Of a stretch of 64,000 nucleotides of DNA, positions 33,864-43,719 are shown one piece after another; the first letter of the stretch is position 1, and each line of letters opens with the position of its first letter. The translations under genes and the position numbers were made by a program. A model generated the notes under the pieces. The model did not search any database and was not told the origin of the DNA. It saw only the letters and a list, made by a program, of their open reading frames with translations. The DNA comes from Opitutaceae bacterium (GTDB taxonomy: Bacteria > Verrucomicrobiota > Verrucomicrobiia > Opitutales > Opitutaceae), in NCBI GenBank assembly GCA_028691845.1, contig JAQUYL010000005.1:62001-126000 (forward strand), in the 5' to 3' direction.

Positions 33864-34532
33864 TTATCTACGGAACCGCACCATCGTCATCTCCCCCCGA
33901 TAGCCCGTCTCCAGGCTTTGCAGCGGCATTGCACGAAACAGGCGCTCGATCTTGCGATGACTCGGCATGATGTGGCCGACTTTCAGGGAAAATCTGTCAT
34001 TGAGAGCATAAAACAGCTTTTGCTTAAGACGTTGCAAGGGCGGCATCCGCTGCCACGCATTCTCCAGATACCGGTCGGTGTTGATTATCAAATATCCCGC
34101 TCCGCCCGGTCGCACCAGCGAGACGACCTTTCGGGCGAAGGCACCATCGCTAACGCAATAATACCAGCACACCCGATTGAAAACCACGTCGTATTCTCCT
34201 GTGGCATCGTCCATATAGCCAAGCGTCGAAGCGGTCGTCAATTTGCCGATACCGGCTTCCCGCTGATATACCTTCAAATAGTTCTCGCTGATGTCGTGCC
34301 AATGAACCCGGGCTCCACGCCGGGCAAATTCGATGGCATATTGGCCTGGGCCACCCCCAAGATCCAAAAGTGTCTTGCCGTTAAGTCCTCCCGCCCACGC
34401 CGCGACCTCATCTACCAGGGCAATATCCAAGGCCGAAAACTCACGCTTGGCATATCGCTCCGCGTATTCCTCCGGCACCGGATCCCAACCGCACTCCGGT
34501 CGCTGGAAGTGCTTCCAAATCTGGTTAATCAT
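33864..34532 (-). CDS. SAM-dependent class I methyltransferase
   Basis: 222 residues with the SAM motif LLDLGGGPGQYAIEFA followed by an acidic VHWHDIS strand end and the mid-domain YDVVFNRVCWYY. Probably methylates a sugar or an intermediate of the polymer, though a small-molecule role is possible. It lies 35 bases from the GT4 gene. The 214 bases upstream (34533-34746) contain hairpin repeats. Confidence 0.8.
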   Translation of the reverse strand: MINQIWKHFQRPECGWDPVPEEYAERYAKREFSALDIALVDEVAAWAGGLNGKTLLDLGGGPGQYAIEFARRGARVHWHDISENYLKVYQREAGIGKLTTASTLGYMDDATGEYDVVFNRVCWYYCVSDGAFARKVVSLVRPGGAGYLIINTDRYLENAWQRMPPLQRLKQKLFYALNDRFSLKVGHIMPSHRKIERLFRAMPLQSLETGYRGEMTMVRFRR

Positions 34533-34587
34533 CTGGGTCGAGTCACTAGACGCTCATCCCTCCTGAGATACCCAGTCAATGAACCCT

Positions 34588-34630
34588 CCTCGGGGTAAGC
34601 CCCGAGGTATCACAGAAAGTGGCTTCGCCA
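34588..34630. repeat. REP-like intergenic hairpins
   Basis: A perfect 8-base-pair hairpin (CCTCGGGG-TAAG-CCCCGAGG, 34588-34607) is followed within 25 bases by a second small one (GTGGC-TTC-GCCAC). Further down, CCCCGAAGC and GCCTCGGAG partly repeat the first stem. No T-run follows. The arrangement is like repetitive extragenic palindromes; it separates the deacetylase from the methyltransferase gene and could attenuate or stabilise the transcript. Confidence 0.5.
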
Positions 34631-34746
34631 CGATAACAGCGGGCGGCAGTCATCCCCGAAGCAAGCCTCGGAGAACTGTGCATCCTGATTAGATCGCTGG
34701 AATCATCGGTTTGGTTCATGTGCTTTATTGCTCCGGACGGCCATCG

Positions 34747-35529
34747 CTACTCAAGGTAGCGGTTAACATCCACCCGCTGATCTTTTGGTTTTTTCACCAG
34801 TAGACGCATGCGAAGCATGCGGTGAAAGGTTACGTCGCTTAGACAGTCCAGCGCACTTCGTTCCCCGTAGTTTCGTCGTCTCACTTCGTCGAATGAAATA
34901 ATTTGCCTAGAGAATGTCGCGATGTCGCGGATAAATCTGTCGAGTTCGCCACGATTCCATAGGTTGTGGTGATGGCAGACCGTCCACATCCCAAACGGTA
35001 TCCGACGGAACTGCCACTGTTGCTGAGGAACCCACAGAAGCCCCAACTCGTCACGCCATGGGTGCATGCCGAATCCATCACTGACGCAGCCGATGCCCAA
35101 CCGCTTCAGGACGTCAAGGGTGTTTGCGTCGAAGGAATGCCAAGGTGCCACCCAAACATCGGGCCGCACTCCCTCGTCCTCAAAAATTCGAACCGCCTGT
35201 TGCAACTTGGTATATTGCACCTCTCGGGCGACTCCCGCAAATTCACTCTTAGGGTTGATGTCGACGATGCCACCGCTGGCGGTGATCATACGATGCTCGT
35301 AGCCATGCAGCCCGATGACCCAACCAAGGGCCTGCCATTCGCGGACACGTTCCCAAAAGTCCCGTCGGGGGATGTCCACGATCAGCTTTTTGTCGCGGTT
35401 TCTGGGAACGATCGCTATGATTGGCTTAATGTCGTGGGCGTGCAGGCAGGATTCGATTTCCGCCCATATCCGCCAGTTCATGGTGGAGCAGATATCGTCA
35501 AACCGGACTAGGTATCGGCTAGCAAACAT
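34747..35529 (-). CDS. polysaccharide deacetylase-like protein (NodB/DUF2334 type)
   Basis: 260 residues. The metal-binding motifs of carbohydrate esterase family 4 are present: RFDDI (two Asp) at the N-terminus and HGYEH (HxxxH) at about residue 95-100. There is no signal peptide, so it probably works in the cytoplasm on precursors or lipid-linked sugars. It is followed by hairpin repeats and lies 25 bases from the asparagine-synthase-like gene. Confidence 0.78.
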   Translation of the reverse strand: MFASRYLVRFDDICSTMNWRIWAEIESCLHAHDIKPIIAIVPRNRDKKLIVDIPRRDFWERVREWQALGWVIGLHGYEHRMITASGGIVDINPKSEFAGVAREVQYTKLQQAVRIFEDEGVRPDVWVAPWHSFDANTLDVLKRLGIGCVSDGFGMHPWRDELGLLWVPQQQWQFRRIPFGMWTVCHHHNLWNRGELDRFIRDIATFSRQIISFDEVRRRNYGERSALDCLSDVTFHRMLRMRLLVKKPKDQRVDVNRYLE

Positions 35530-35554
35530 CGCAAGGAGGACTAATGGACTTGGT

Positions 35555-37543
35555 TCAGGTCCATCGGTGGTGATTTAGCCAGTTGCGTAATATGATGACA
35601 TTCCATAAGATATCCTTGTGGTTGGCTTCCCCGGCCTGATGCGCATTCCAAAGTGAGCGGATAGCAGCGCGGTCGAAAAGCCCTTCCGTGGCTGGCTTTG
35701 ATTGGAACAATATTTCCTCCGCCCATGGGCGGAGCGCTCCGCGTAGCCAGCGCTCCATCGGAATGGAGAAACCCTGCTTAGGACGGTCGATAATCGTCGG
35801 GGGCACATAACGGTAAAGAATTTCGCGCAATAGGAGCTTGCCATGAGTACGAGAGATTTTCATTGCGGGTGGCAACGAAGCGGCAAATTCTACAAGTCGA
35901 TAATCCAGTAGTGGTTCACGCGCCTCGAGGCTGACCTGCATACTAGCCCGGTCTACTTTCATGTGAAGATCGTCCGGCAAATAGCCGACAGTGTCCGCGT
36001 AAGTCATTCGGGTTGCTAAATCAGGCATGAGGATCGCCTGGGTTTTAGCCTTAACCGCAATCGCATCCCGAACCGGTCCTCGTAGCACGGTTTCGAAGCC
36101 ATAGGCTATTTGCGTTTGGTAGTAGGCCTTAAAAAAATCTTGGCCACCGCATATTTCTATTAATTTCCCTATACGGTATAGGTACCATTTGTATTGACCT
36201 CGCGAAGCCGGCGCCGTGCGTAGCCTCGTGGCCAGTCTCTGAAAGGCCACCCTGGCACCCGATGGAAGAGCATAAAGCCAGCCGAGCCGTTTGTAGTCGC
36301 GATAACGCCAGTAACCCCAAAAAGTCTCGTCGCCTCCGTCACCCGTAAGCGCCACCGTCACATATTGGCGGGCCAGCTTGGAAACTAGATAAGTGGGGAT
36401 GAACGAACTGTCGGCCAGCGGCTCGTCCTGTATATCGGTAAAATTTCTCGTCACGTCGAGGCATTCCTGTTCGTGCAGGATGAAGTTAGTATGCTCCGTG
36501 CCGATCCGCTCTGCGATCTTAACGGCGTATCTTGACTCGTCGAATTCATCCTCTATGAATCCAATGGTGAAGGTTTTGATCGGCCGTCGCGACTGCTGTT
36601 GCATCATGACAGCAACGATACTGGAGTCGATGCCGCCCGATAGGAATACCCCCACCGGTACATCCGCCACCAACCGCAGTCGGATGGAATCCTTAAGAAG
36701 TTCTTCCCCTACTTTCTTAGCATCATTGAAGGTGCCATTGAATGGCTGACGATCACCGCGGACCCAGACTTCATGCGCGGACCAGTAGGTAAAGTAGCGC
36801 CAGCCTTCGGCCGCGAAGTCAAAAGGTAGTCCCCGTCCGGTGGGTACTATTGCGCGCATTTTCTCCCAGTCGAAACCTGGTGCGGCGCATTCCACTTCTA
36901 AAATAGACCCCGGTGCTATGTACAACGCGTTACGGTAGACGGTATCGGGATTAGGAAAATAGCCATAGGCCAGAAAAGTGCCGAGTGCCTCATAATTGAG
37001 CCGGCAGTCGAACGAGGGATGTGCGGTCAACGCTCGTATCTCCGAACCAAAAATAAAAATACCGGCACTAAAGCCAAAACATAACGGTTTTACGCCCGAA
37101 CGATCTCGTGTGAGCTGCAAGCGGCACTCCTGCCGGTCCCATACGGCGATGGCAAACATGCCGTTAAACTGCGCGACCGCCCTACGCAAGCCCCACCGGG
37201 CGATGGCTTCTATCGCCACTTCGGTGTCGGAATGTCCGCGCCAGGCGACCGGCGACCCGCTGGCGACCAGCCGAGCCCTTATTTCTTCATAATTGTAGAT
37301 CTCGCCATTGAAGATGATGACAAAACGACCATTGGCCGAGGCCATCGGCTGATGGCCAGCAGGACTGAGATCAACGATGCTTAGGCGCCGGTGTCCTAAG
37401 CCCAAACGCCCTCCTCCGTCCAAGAAGACACCTGCATCATCCGGGCCTCGATGCCGTAACACGTCGGTCATTGCCTGCAAAGTGGCTTGGCTGGCTTCTT
37501 CCTTACATTCCTTCCAACTATAGAACCCTGTTATGCCGCACAT
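35555..37543 (-). CDS. asnB: glutamine-dependent asparagine synthase-like amidotransferase
   Basis: 662 residues. MCGITGFYSW at the N-terminus supplies the Cys2 nucleophile of the class II glutaminase domain; the synthase domain has the SGGIDSSIVAVMM ATP-binding loop. In polysaccharide loci such enzymes amidate hexuronic acids. UDP-HexNAcA would be available from the TviB/TviC-like enzymes of this locus, so sugar amidation is more likely than asparagine synthesis. Length is normal. Confidence 0.88.
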   Translation of the reverse strand: MCGITGFYSWKECKEEASQATLQAMTDVLRHRGPDDAGVFLDGGGRLGLGHRRLSIVDLSPAGHQPMASANGRFVIIFNGEIYNYEEIRARLVASGSPVAWRGHSDTEVAIEAIARWGLRRAVAQFNGMFAIAVWDRQECRLQLTRDRSGVKPLCFGFSAGIFIFGSEIRALTAHPSFDCRLNYEALGTFLAYGYFPNPDTVYRNALYIAPGSILEVECAAPGFDWEKMRAIVPTGRGLPFDFAAEGWRYFTYWSAHEVWVRGDRQPFNGTFNDAKKVGEELLKDSIRLRLVADVPVGVFLSGGIDSSIVAVMMQQQSRRPIKTFTIGFIEDEFDESRYAVKIAERIGTEHTNFILHEQECLDVTRNFTDIQDEPLADSSFIPTYLVSKLARQYVTVALTGDGGDETFWGYWRYRDYKRLGWLYALPSGARVAFQRLATRLRTAPASRGQYKWYLYRIGKLIEICGGQDFFKAYYQTQIAYGFETVLRGPVRDAIAVKAKTQAILMPDLATRMTYADTVGYLPDDLHMKVDRASMQVSLEAREPLLDYRLVEFAASLPPAMKISRTHGKLLLREILYRYVPPTIIDRPKQGFSIPMERWLRGALRPWAEEILFQSKPATEGLFDRAAIRSLWNAHQAGEANHKDILWNVIILRNWLNHHRWT

Positions 37544-37559
37544 TTATTTGAGAGAATAG

Positions 37560-38507
37560 TTACGATGTAAGGCTACGCCTCGATACTAACTTCGCGTGCC
37601 CGAGAGATTTAAAACGATGCCTTTGCGCCCATCGCAAGACACCAGCGGGAACCGATCGAAAAAGGCTTCGAAGAACGGCCATCGTTAATCGATCTGGCCA
37701 AGTATTCCACATAGGCTTGGGCCACTCTTCTTTAGCAATCCCAGCCATTCTTGCGTAGGAATATGTCTTTACAAGCAATTTGACCTGAAACCATAGGACT
37801 TCACAGGCAATTTCTCGATCAAATATCTTCCATTTAAGAATAAAACCGCGGGCGAGTCGCTCAGCATCACGACGTAGGTTATCGGGATGACACATGCGGT
37901 CCGTGCCAGTGTTGTTATAAATCCTGATTGGTCGTGCGGAATAACAAATATAATGTCCATCGCGTGCTATCCGAAGCCAAGTCAGGCCTTCAAACCCTCG
38001 AACTGACGTCTCGAAAGGAAAAAATTTTATGATGTCGGTACGGACAATGGGTAAATATTCCCCTTCCGAGCCTACGCTTAACATTTCTCGGAATTCTTTC
38101 TTCCCCTCGTAATCACTGCCACGGGAAACGTCCCTCCCGTCAGTACTCCGGCATGCTCCAAATAACACAGCAATTTCAGGTTGGTTCCGAAGCAAGTCTC
38201 TCACAACTTTCAGACCATCTTTCGTCAACTCGTCATCGGAATCAAGGAAAACACAATACTGTCCTCTCGCTATCGCAACTCCGCAATTCTTGGCTACGTT
38301 CACTCCCATGTTCTTATGTAAAACTAACAAGGATATCCGAGTTCCAAGCCTGCATAACTCGTCCACTGTATGGTCAGAAGAGCAGTCATCCACGACAATT
38401 ATCTCGACATCGCTAGGCGTAAACCCCTCCGCATTTTCCACAGACTGAATCGCAACCATAACTTGTTCAGCGCGATTATATGTTGGAATGATAAAAGAAA
38501 ACATCAT
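37560..38507 (-). CDS. GT2 glycosyltransferase
   Basis: 315 residues. FSFIIPTYNRAEQ, IIVVDDCSSDHT and VFLDSDDEL (the DxD-type metal site) define a GT-A, family 2 enzyme. The start overlaps the end of the polymerase gene by 32 bases, an unusual but clear overlap. From here to about 43.6 kb the DNA is visibly more AT-rich than the flanks. Confidence 0.88.
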   Translation of the reverse strand: MMFSFIIPTYNRAEQVMVAIQSVENAEGFTPSDVEIIVVDDCSSDHTVDELCRLGTRISLLVLHKNMGVNVAKNCGVAIARGQYCVFLDSDDELTKDGLKVVRDLLRNQPEIAVLFGACRSTDGRDVSRGSDYEGKKEFREMLSVGSEGEYLPIVRTDIIKFFPFETSVRGFEGLTWLRIARDGHYICYSARPIRIYNNTGTDRMCHPDNLRRDAERLARGFILKWKIFDREIACEVLWFQVKLLVKTYSYARMAGIAKEEWPKPMWNTWPDRLTMAVLRSLFRSVPAGVLRWAQRHRFKSLGHAKLVSRRSLTS

Positions 38508-39813
38508 CTTTTCGAGACTCGAACATCAAAGGTGTCGCTGCCAACAGAAATAAAATCCAGTCGGCTCGGGAGTAGCCCACAGGATAGACCATGCCAGCTA
38601 TTGCCAAGCTTAACAATCCAAACACAGCGCAGTAAATATATCCATTATATTCTGGCTCCCGCTCCTTGAATAATACTTTGTTTAGAAGCATTAGAACCGT
38701 TTTTAAATATAGCAATATCCATCCTAATAGACCAAGTAGTCCGGACTCCCACCAAGCTTGGATATAAACGTTATGGATTGGTTCTTCGTTCGAATTGACC
38801 ATGACCCATTGATTGATTCCACGGCCAATAACCCAGCCGTTTTCACGTATTTCGTTTAGACCGAGTTTGAATAACCCAAGCCGGTCATCATCATAAAATA
38901 AGCCTTGTGTGCTAGCGGCTCTGTTTATAAAAGATTCAGATATTAGCGGGTATTCGCTGCTTCCTAAGTAGAAGACAAACGCGATTAGAGCCCCTGTGAT
39001 CGTAAGCCCTATGATTGCACCTCCAAACGCAATCGTTTTTCCCCCGCTATAGCGAAGACAGATCCATGCACCGAATGCCCCTCCTCCGACTGCAATTGCC
39101 AAACCGCTCCTCACGCCAGCATACGCCAGCCCAATAAATCCTAACACACCTAGAACGCCCACAATTAAAGCCTTAATATAGTATTTCCTGTTCAAGGCGT
39201 CAATTAAACTAAATAGATAATATGGAGTCAGAGGCCCGACGATATAGAATCCATTCACACCCAATATAACGTTTTCTTGACGAAAATACTCAAGACTACC
39301 GAAGTTCGTGATCCCGACGCGATCCGTTATAGATAGAAATCCTGCTAGGCCAATCCACGCAGCATAATTGAGAAAGCAATTGGCGAACCCGATCTTACCA
39401 GTAAGGTCTACAAGCACTGGGCCAAGCACGAAAAAACTAAAGGCCAACTGTCCTGAAGCCCAAAATGCTTTACTAAAGCTCACTGCTCCGCCTCCGAAGT
39501 TTAAAAACAGAGCGAGAAAGCCGCCGACAAAGTATAAGAGCAATGGCAGCGTGAAAAACTTAAGTACAACCACGATAATCTGCCTCCCTGCAAGAGTGGA
39601 AAATAATCTAGAAAAAAGTATTAAAACAAAGATGTCTGGCACGCCAAAATTGACCGTATCAGCCTGTCCAAGCAGGCCCGCGACCTTCGGTCGGATGAGC
39701 CAACGTTCCAAGAAATATAAAGCTAATAGCAGATGCAGCGTGAGAGTAGACCAAACCCAAGAGCGTGCATTTAACCGCAGTTCGATAGATTGCTCTTTTG
39801 TATGAAGGCTCAT
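38476..39813 (-). CDS. O-antigen polymerase/ligase-like membrane protein (Wzy)
   Basis: 445 residues, mostly hydrophobic, with about ten membrane helices and a large soluble loop in the C-terminal third (around SSEYPLISESFINRAAS to WVMVNSNEEPIHNVY). The IHNVYIQAWWESGLLGLLG block is characteristic of the Wzy/WaaL superfamily. With a flippase and an initiating transferase in the locus, it is probably the polymerase of a Wzx/Wzy-type pathway. Confidence 0.82.
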   Translation of the reverse strand: MSLHTKEQSIELRLNARSWVWSTLTLHLLLALYFLERWLIRPKVAGLLGQADTVNFGVPDIFVLILFSRLFSTLAGRQIIVVVLKFFTLPLLLYFVGGFLALFLNFGGGAVSFSKAFWASGQLAFSFFVLGPVLVDLTGKIGFANCFLNYAAWIGLAGFLSITDRVGITNFGSLEYFRQENVILGVNGFYIVGPLTPYYLFSLIDALNRKYYIKALIVGVLGVLGFIGLAYAGVRSGLAIAVGGGAFGAWICLRYSGGKTIAFGGAIIGLTITGALIAFVFYLGSSEYPLISESFINRAASTQGLFYDDDRLGLFKLGLNEIRENGWVIGRGINQWVMVNSNEEPIHNVYIQAWWESGLLGLLGWILLYLKTVLMLLNKVLFKEREPEYNGYIYCAVFGLLSLAIAGMVYPVGYSRADWILFLLAATPLMFESRKDDVFFYHSNI

Positions 39814-39847
39814 TCTCGTCTGTTTCTTTGTCGTTCGAAGTCCGAAA

Positions 39848-40615
39848 TCAGAAGGGTTCGGAAGGGCAAAATTTCTTTATAATTATCCTAGCTCCGGACA
39901 TGCTTATTATTTTTCTGAGAAGCCACAGAATCGCTTCACGTGATGTCATTATTTGTCTACGGGAAAAATCACATCCTATTCCCATGCGACCAAATCGCCA
40001 GGCTTCCCATGGAAACCATTTGCCTCGTTCTACAACGTGATGACGATAGGGTATTAAATCGCGTTTGACCCCATAGAATCCGCTGGAGAGCACATCGCTT
40101 CTACGGCTTCCTTGGATCTCAAACTGCCAGATGCTCTCACCCGGGCAAATGAGTTTAATCAAGGTTTCCTTACGCCAGATTGCCGCTTGTGTGCTCACTC
40201 GGTAGGCTTCACCAGGCGGGATCTCACCAACAATGCTTCCGGGCATGAGGCGCTTCGGTCCAGGTCTGCAAACTAGTCTGAGCGTGTGTGCTTCTAAGCG
40301 GCAAAAACACTCATAGGCCAGCGCAACTGAATCTGTGTTTACACGTTGACGGAAAAAAAAATCCTCTAAACAAAGCAGAATGTGAGGCTCTGGAATCTGT
40401 GCGAGGTAGCGATGAATATCCGAAGACCAGTCCCGCCCCGGGCCGATGTTGAGCACTTTGACATTGAGGCCCTCAGGACGGCGTTCACCTGTGCCTAGAT
40501 AAACGCGAAACGGACAATTCTGCCATTGGCGACTGAATAAGGTAAAGAACGGCATCCACAAGTCAGCATAAGCGTCGCATGAGGGCACAAATACAGCGAG
40601 ATTTTTAGATTGCAC
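39848..40615 (-). CDS. hypothetical protein of the polysaccharide locus
   Basis: 255 residues from a GTG at 40613-40615. A longer version overlaps the upstream gene with unconvincing sequence. It begins AVFVPSCDAYADLW and has ILLCLEDFFF in the middle and a basic C-terminus. The pattern of an alpha/beta fold with an acidic motif after a hydrophobic strand suggests a glycosyltransferase-like protein, but I recognise no family. It is tightly flanked by polysaccharide genes. Confidence 0.6.
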   Translation of the reverse strand: MQSKNLAVFVPSCDAYADLWMPFFTLFSRQWQNCPFRVYLGTGERRPEGLNVKVLNIGPGRDWSSDIHRYLAQIPEPHILLCLEDFFFRQRVNTDSVALAYECFCRLEAHTLRLVCRPGPKRLMPGSIVGEIPPGEAYRVSTQAAIWRKETLIKLICPGESIWQFEIQGSRRSDVLSSGFYGVKRDLIPYRHHVVERGKWFPWEAWRFGRMGIGCDFSRRQIMTSREAILWLLRKIISMSGARIIIKKFCPSEPF

Positions 40616-40619
40616 GTGA

Positions 40620-41378
40620 TTATCTTGAAAGTTTTCGCACTTTCTTCCCCACACGGCTTGGAAAGTGTAACATCCAACAAATCCACCACAGTGAATTAGG
40701 CACAAAAACGTAACGGTGCCGACGGCAATGACGGAATTCGGAGAGATGTCCGGGACCGTAAAAGACAGTTGCAGGTTTTTTCAACGCTGCAGCCACCTCA
40801 ACCGTTCCCGACATCAATCCGAAAAGCTCTCCGCAAGAAAACACGATGTCGCACAAATCGTAAACTGATGAGGCAACTACACTGGGAACGGGCATCTGGA
40901 GCGGCAGGCTTCTATTGCGGAGTGCCATCTGCGCATTAATCTGAATCGCGTTTCTCGCCATGTAGTGATCAACACTATTTTTAAACAGCCAGCCGGTGAA
41001 ACTTACATAGTTTGGGTCATATAGAGCACAACCGGCAACATCCTTGCGAAGCCTCGGGGTGTAGTACAATTCAGGTTCATGGAAACGAGTTCCATCGTCC
41101 AGGCCGTGGGCGATCATCATGCCATCAAGAAAATTCATTTGTGCTTCAAGAGGCGGAATCTTGAACTCTGGTCCTGGTTCGTCAGTAAAGCCGTCGACGT
41201 AAGGATTGCGCTCCCATATGAGTTCCCGGTAGGCAGGGTCGCGAAACGGTGCTTGATTCGAAACGAGGACGCATCGGACTCCGCAGGACTTTGCTACCCG
41301 CGGGAGATGGCTCATGAACAAGTGGTCCCCTAGCCCTCCAAAACGGCTATGTAATATAAGTGTATTGCTTCCCATCAT
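40620..41378 (-). CDS. GT9/heptosyltransferase-like protein
   Basis: 252 residues. The N-terminal SRFGGLGDHLFMSHLPRV resembles the GG-GD nucleotide-sugar loop of heptosyltransferase-like GT-B enzymes. The C-terminal half has LFGLMSGTVEVAAALKKPATVFYG, the matching donor-binding block (S/T-GTxH-like). It is shorter than usual for family 9. The start overlaps the stop of the FkbM gene by one base. Confidence 0.65.
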   Translation of the reverse strand: MMGSNTLILHSRFGGLGDHLFMSHLPRVAKSCGVRCVLVSNQAPFRDPAYRELIWERNPYVDGFTDEPGPEFKIPPLEAQMNFLDGMMIAHGLDDGTRFHEPELYYTPRLRKDVAGCALYDPNYVSFTGWLFKNSVDHYMARNAIQINAQMALRNRSLPLQMPVPSVVASSVYDLCDIVFSCGELFGLMSGTVEVAAALKKPATVFYGPGHLSEFRHCRRHRYVFVPNSLWWICWMLHFPSRVGKKVRKLSR

Positions 41379-42118
41379 CAGGCCGGTTCAATATCACGCC
41401 GAATGTAAACAGCGTCGGTAAACCAAGGCCCAACGCCAAGCCAATGAGTTAAAGGCACCCAGCGATTGAGACGGAGCAGAGACGATTTCCACCAAGTGGT
41501 GGAGCTGTATAGCCTAACTAGGCGGAAATCGCGACGCAAAAGTGCATCAATGGCCGAAAAAAGTGGCTGATTTTCAAATACTGGCCGGAAGGCTATTTCT
41601 AAGTGTATGACCTTGACCCGCGCGAGCATTCGTACGGCCCCACGGAGTGCGAGCAATTCGGCTCCTTGCACATCCAACCATAGGAGATCTGGAGGTGAGT
41701 TGTCGGTCATATAATCATCAAGCGTCACCGTTGGAACCTCTATTCGACGCTGGACGAGATGCTCATGGGGATAATCCTTGTTTAATTGAAAAATGGACGA
41801 AGCCCCGATGTTGCCGTCTGAGTGGCTGGTCTGTGATGCCTCAGGAACAACAGGGAGAAAACCAATCACCCCCGTATGGTCGCTGACCGCAACTGGATTG
41901 AGCTTGTGGGTAAAAGACCACGACCGGCTGTTAAGTGTTGTGTGACAAAGAGCGATCGCCGCAGGATTACACTCGAAAACATGAAGTTCCTGCGCGCCAA
42001 TACGGCTTGCCAGCTCGCAGCCATCAATAGCGTCGCGGCTCCCGCATTCATAAATGGTGCCGATGAGCAACGGTTGGCAGAGTTCGATAAAGTCATCACG
42101 TATAGCCGATGGATACAT
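41378..42118 (-). CDS. FkbM-family methyltransferase
   Basis: 246 residues. It starts with IYECGSRDAIDGCELA and VFECNPAAIALC (SAM binding) and ends with the family block VTLDDYMTD and LLWLDVQGAELLALRGA. FkbM enzymes O-methylate diverse substrates including sugars of surface glycans. It lies between the flippase and a GT9-like transferase. Confidence 0.85.
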   Translation of the reverse strand: MYPSAIRDDFIELCQPLLIGTIYECGSRDAIDGCELASRIGAQELHVFECNPAAIALCHTTLNSRSWSFTHKLNPVAVSDHTGVIGFLPVVPEASQTSHSDGNIGASSIFQLNKDYPHEHLVQRRIEVPTVTLDDYMTDNSPPDLLWLDVQGAELLALRGAVRMLARVKVIHLEIAFRPVFENQPLFSAIDALLRRDFRLVRLYSSTTWWKSSLLRLNRWVPLTHWLGVGPWFTDAVYIRRDIEPA

Positions 42119-42127
42119 AGAATTATG

Positions 42128-43642
42128 TTATGTTGAAAACAAACCATCTGACGACCTCAAACAGTTTAGAGCTCGCCAATATAGCACAGCAGCGATACCT
42201 GCGCCCACCGCAAGCGCAAGAATAACACTGCTTGACAAGAACCATACACCATAAGCTGGCAGAGTACAGATAAGAGCTAGTGCGCTGGGCCACAGCCAGC
42301 CATGTAGCCAAAATGCAGTAGCTGATCCAGGCAGATAACGTCTTGCGATAAAGGACGGATATACAACGAAATTTACGGCAGCCAGAGCTAAACCGCAAAA
42401 TATCGTTCCAGTCATCCCAAAACTGAGTGTCGCTACCCACAACAAGGGAAGATAGGCCACGCAGTAGCCTATATTTAGTAGCAGGCCGAACCAAGCGTTG
42501 CCGTAAGCGAAAAGAAGCGCATTTGGAACTGCTACAAGAGCCCCGAGTACGTTACTTAGCGCCATCAACGATAGCAGAGGCGCGAGGCTCTTTGCTTTAG
42601 CCACGTCCCCAATAAAGACCGCTAGAACGGGCTGAGGCAAGAGTATCAGGCAGGCGGCGACGGGAGCGACCAATATCCCGATCGCGTGATACGAACGTTT
42701 GTAGAGTTGATTGGTCGCCTCGGAATTTCCTGACGTGACCAAAGACGTAAGGCGCGGCGTAACCGCCTGTACCACTGGAATGCTGACTCTCAAAAGTTGT
42801 GGGGCTAAACTTGTCAGCAGAGAATATTGCCCGAATGTCTCAAGCGATAATAGACGGCTAAGTATAATTCGATCCATCTGTGTGGTAAGAAGGCTAACAA
42901 CTGTCCCGCCAGCTGAGGCCGAGATAAAACCAAGCGAGTGCCCCAACAATGGCCAAGCCAATCTATGGTCCGCGCGGCTGGGCAACAGACGTTGCACCGA
43001 CCATTTGAGAACGAGATAGTGCAATAACAGCCCAGCTACTTGCCCAGCAAAAAACAACCAAGGAACGGCTGGATAGGCCCATAGCAACCCAACGGAGAAT
43101 GCTTGGCGTACAGTGAAAAACAGTGCATTAAGTCCATTAGACCAGACTTGGCGCTCAAGTCCAACCAAGGCAGCTTGTTGAAGATTAACAAGAAATTGAA
43201 GCCCTATAGCAACTGCCATCGTCTGCAACGCCAAGACAAGAGCGACCAAATGTTTCGGGTTAGGATTAAGCCATTTGCTAGCTAACCACGGGGCTAGCAG
43301 CAATAGCACCACGGTCGTTACGCCAGCGACCACCATGTTCGCAAAGCCAAAAACCCGTAGTGCATCCTTTTGACGGCAACCAGATAGGTCAGACAGATCC
43401 TGCCGCGCCATTTCTCGCTGCAAACCTGGTGATAGTCCCAAATTTAGCACTTGGGAGAACATCTGGAGCGTCAAATATATTCCAATCAAACCAAAGCCCT
43501 CTGCTCCTAGATTACGGTAATAGAACGCCGTGGAGACTAGCCCAACTACTCCCATTCCAACTTGGGCACCGTAATTGGAGACAACGTTACCCAATAAACT
43601 GGTACCTTTAGCGGCAGTACGGAATTTCTGGAAAAGGATCAC
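42128..43642 (-). CDS. Wzx-type polysaccharide flippase
   Basis: 504 residues with about 14 membrane helices and the MATE/PST family start (LLGNVVSNYGAQVGMGVVGL, then FYYRNLGAEGFGLIGIY). It would flip the undecaprenyl-linked repeat unit to the periplasm. The gene belongs to the AT-rich core of the locus together with Wzy and several transferases, as is usual for serotype-specific genes. Confidence 0.88.
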   Translation of the reverse strand: MILFQKFRTAAKGTSLLGNVVSNYGAQVGMGVVGLVSTAFYYRNLGAEGFGLIGIYLTLQMFSQVLNLGLSPGLQREMARQDLSDLSGCRQKDALRVFGFANMVVAGVTTVVLLLLAPWLASKWLNPNPKHLVALVLALQTMAVAIGLQFLVNLQQAALVGLERQVWSNGLNALFFTVRQAFSVGLLWAYPAVPWLFFAGQVAGLLLHYLVLKWSVQRLLPSRADHRLAWPLLGHSLGFISASAGGTVVSLLTTQMDRIILSRLLSLETFGQYSLLTSLAPQLLRVSIPVVQAVTPRLTSLVTSGNSEATNQLYKRSYHAIGILVAPVAACLILLPQPVLAVFIGDVAKAKSLAPLLSLMALSNVLGALVAVPNALLFAYGNAWFGLLLNIGYCVAYLPLLWVATLSFGMTGTIFCGLALAAVNFVVYPSFIARRYLPGSATAFWLHGWLWPSALALICTLPAYGVWFLSSSVILALAVGAGIAAVLYWRALNCLRSSDGLFST

Positions 43643-43719
43643 TGACTGAGATTTTATACAAACCGCTTCTATATCAAAAATATGAAAGTGGGAAACGGCT
43701 TCACAACGTTACAAACGCT

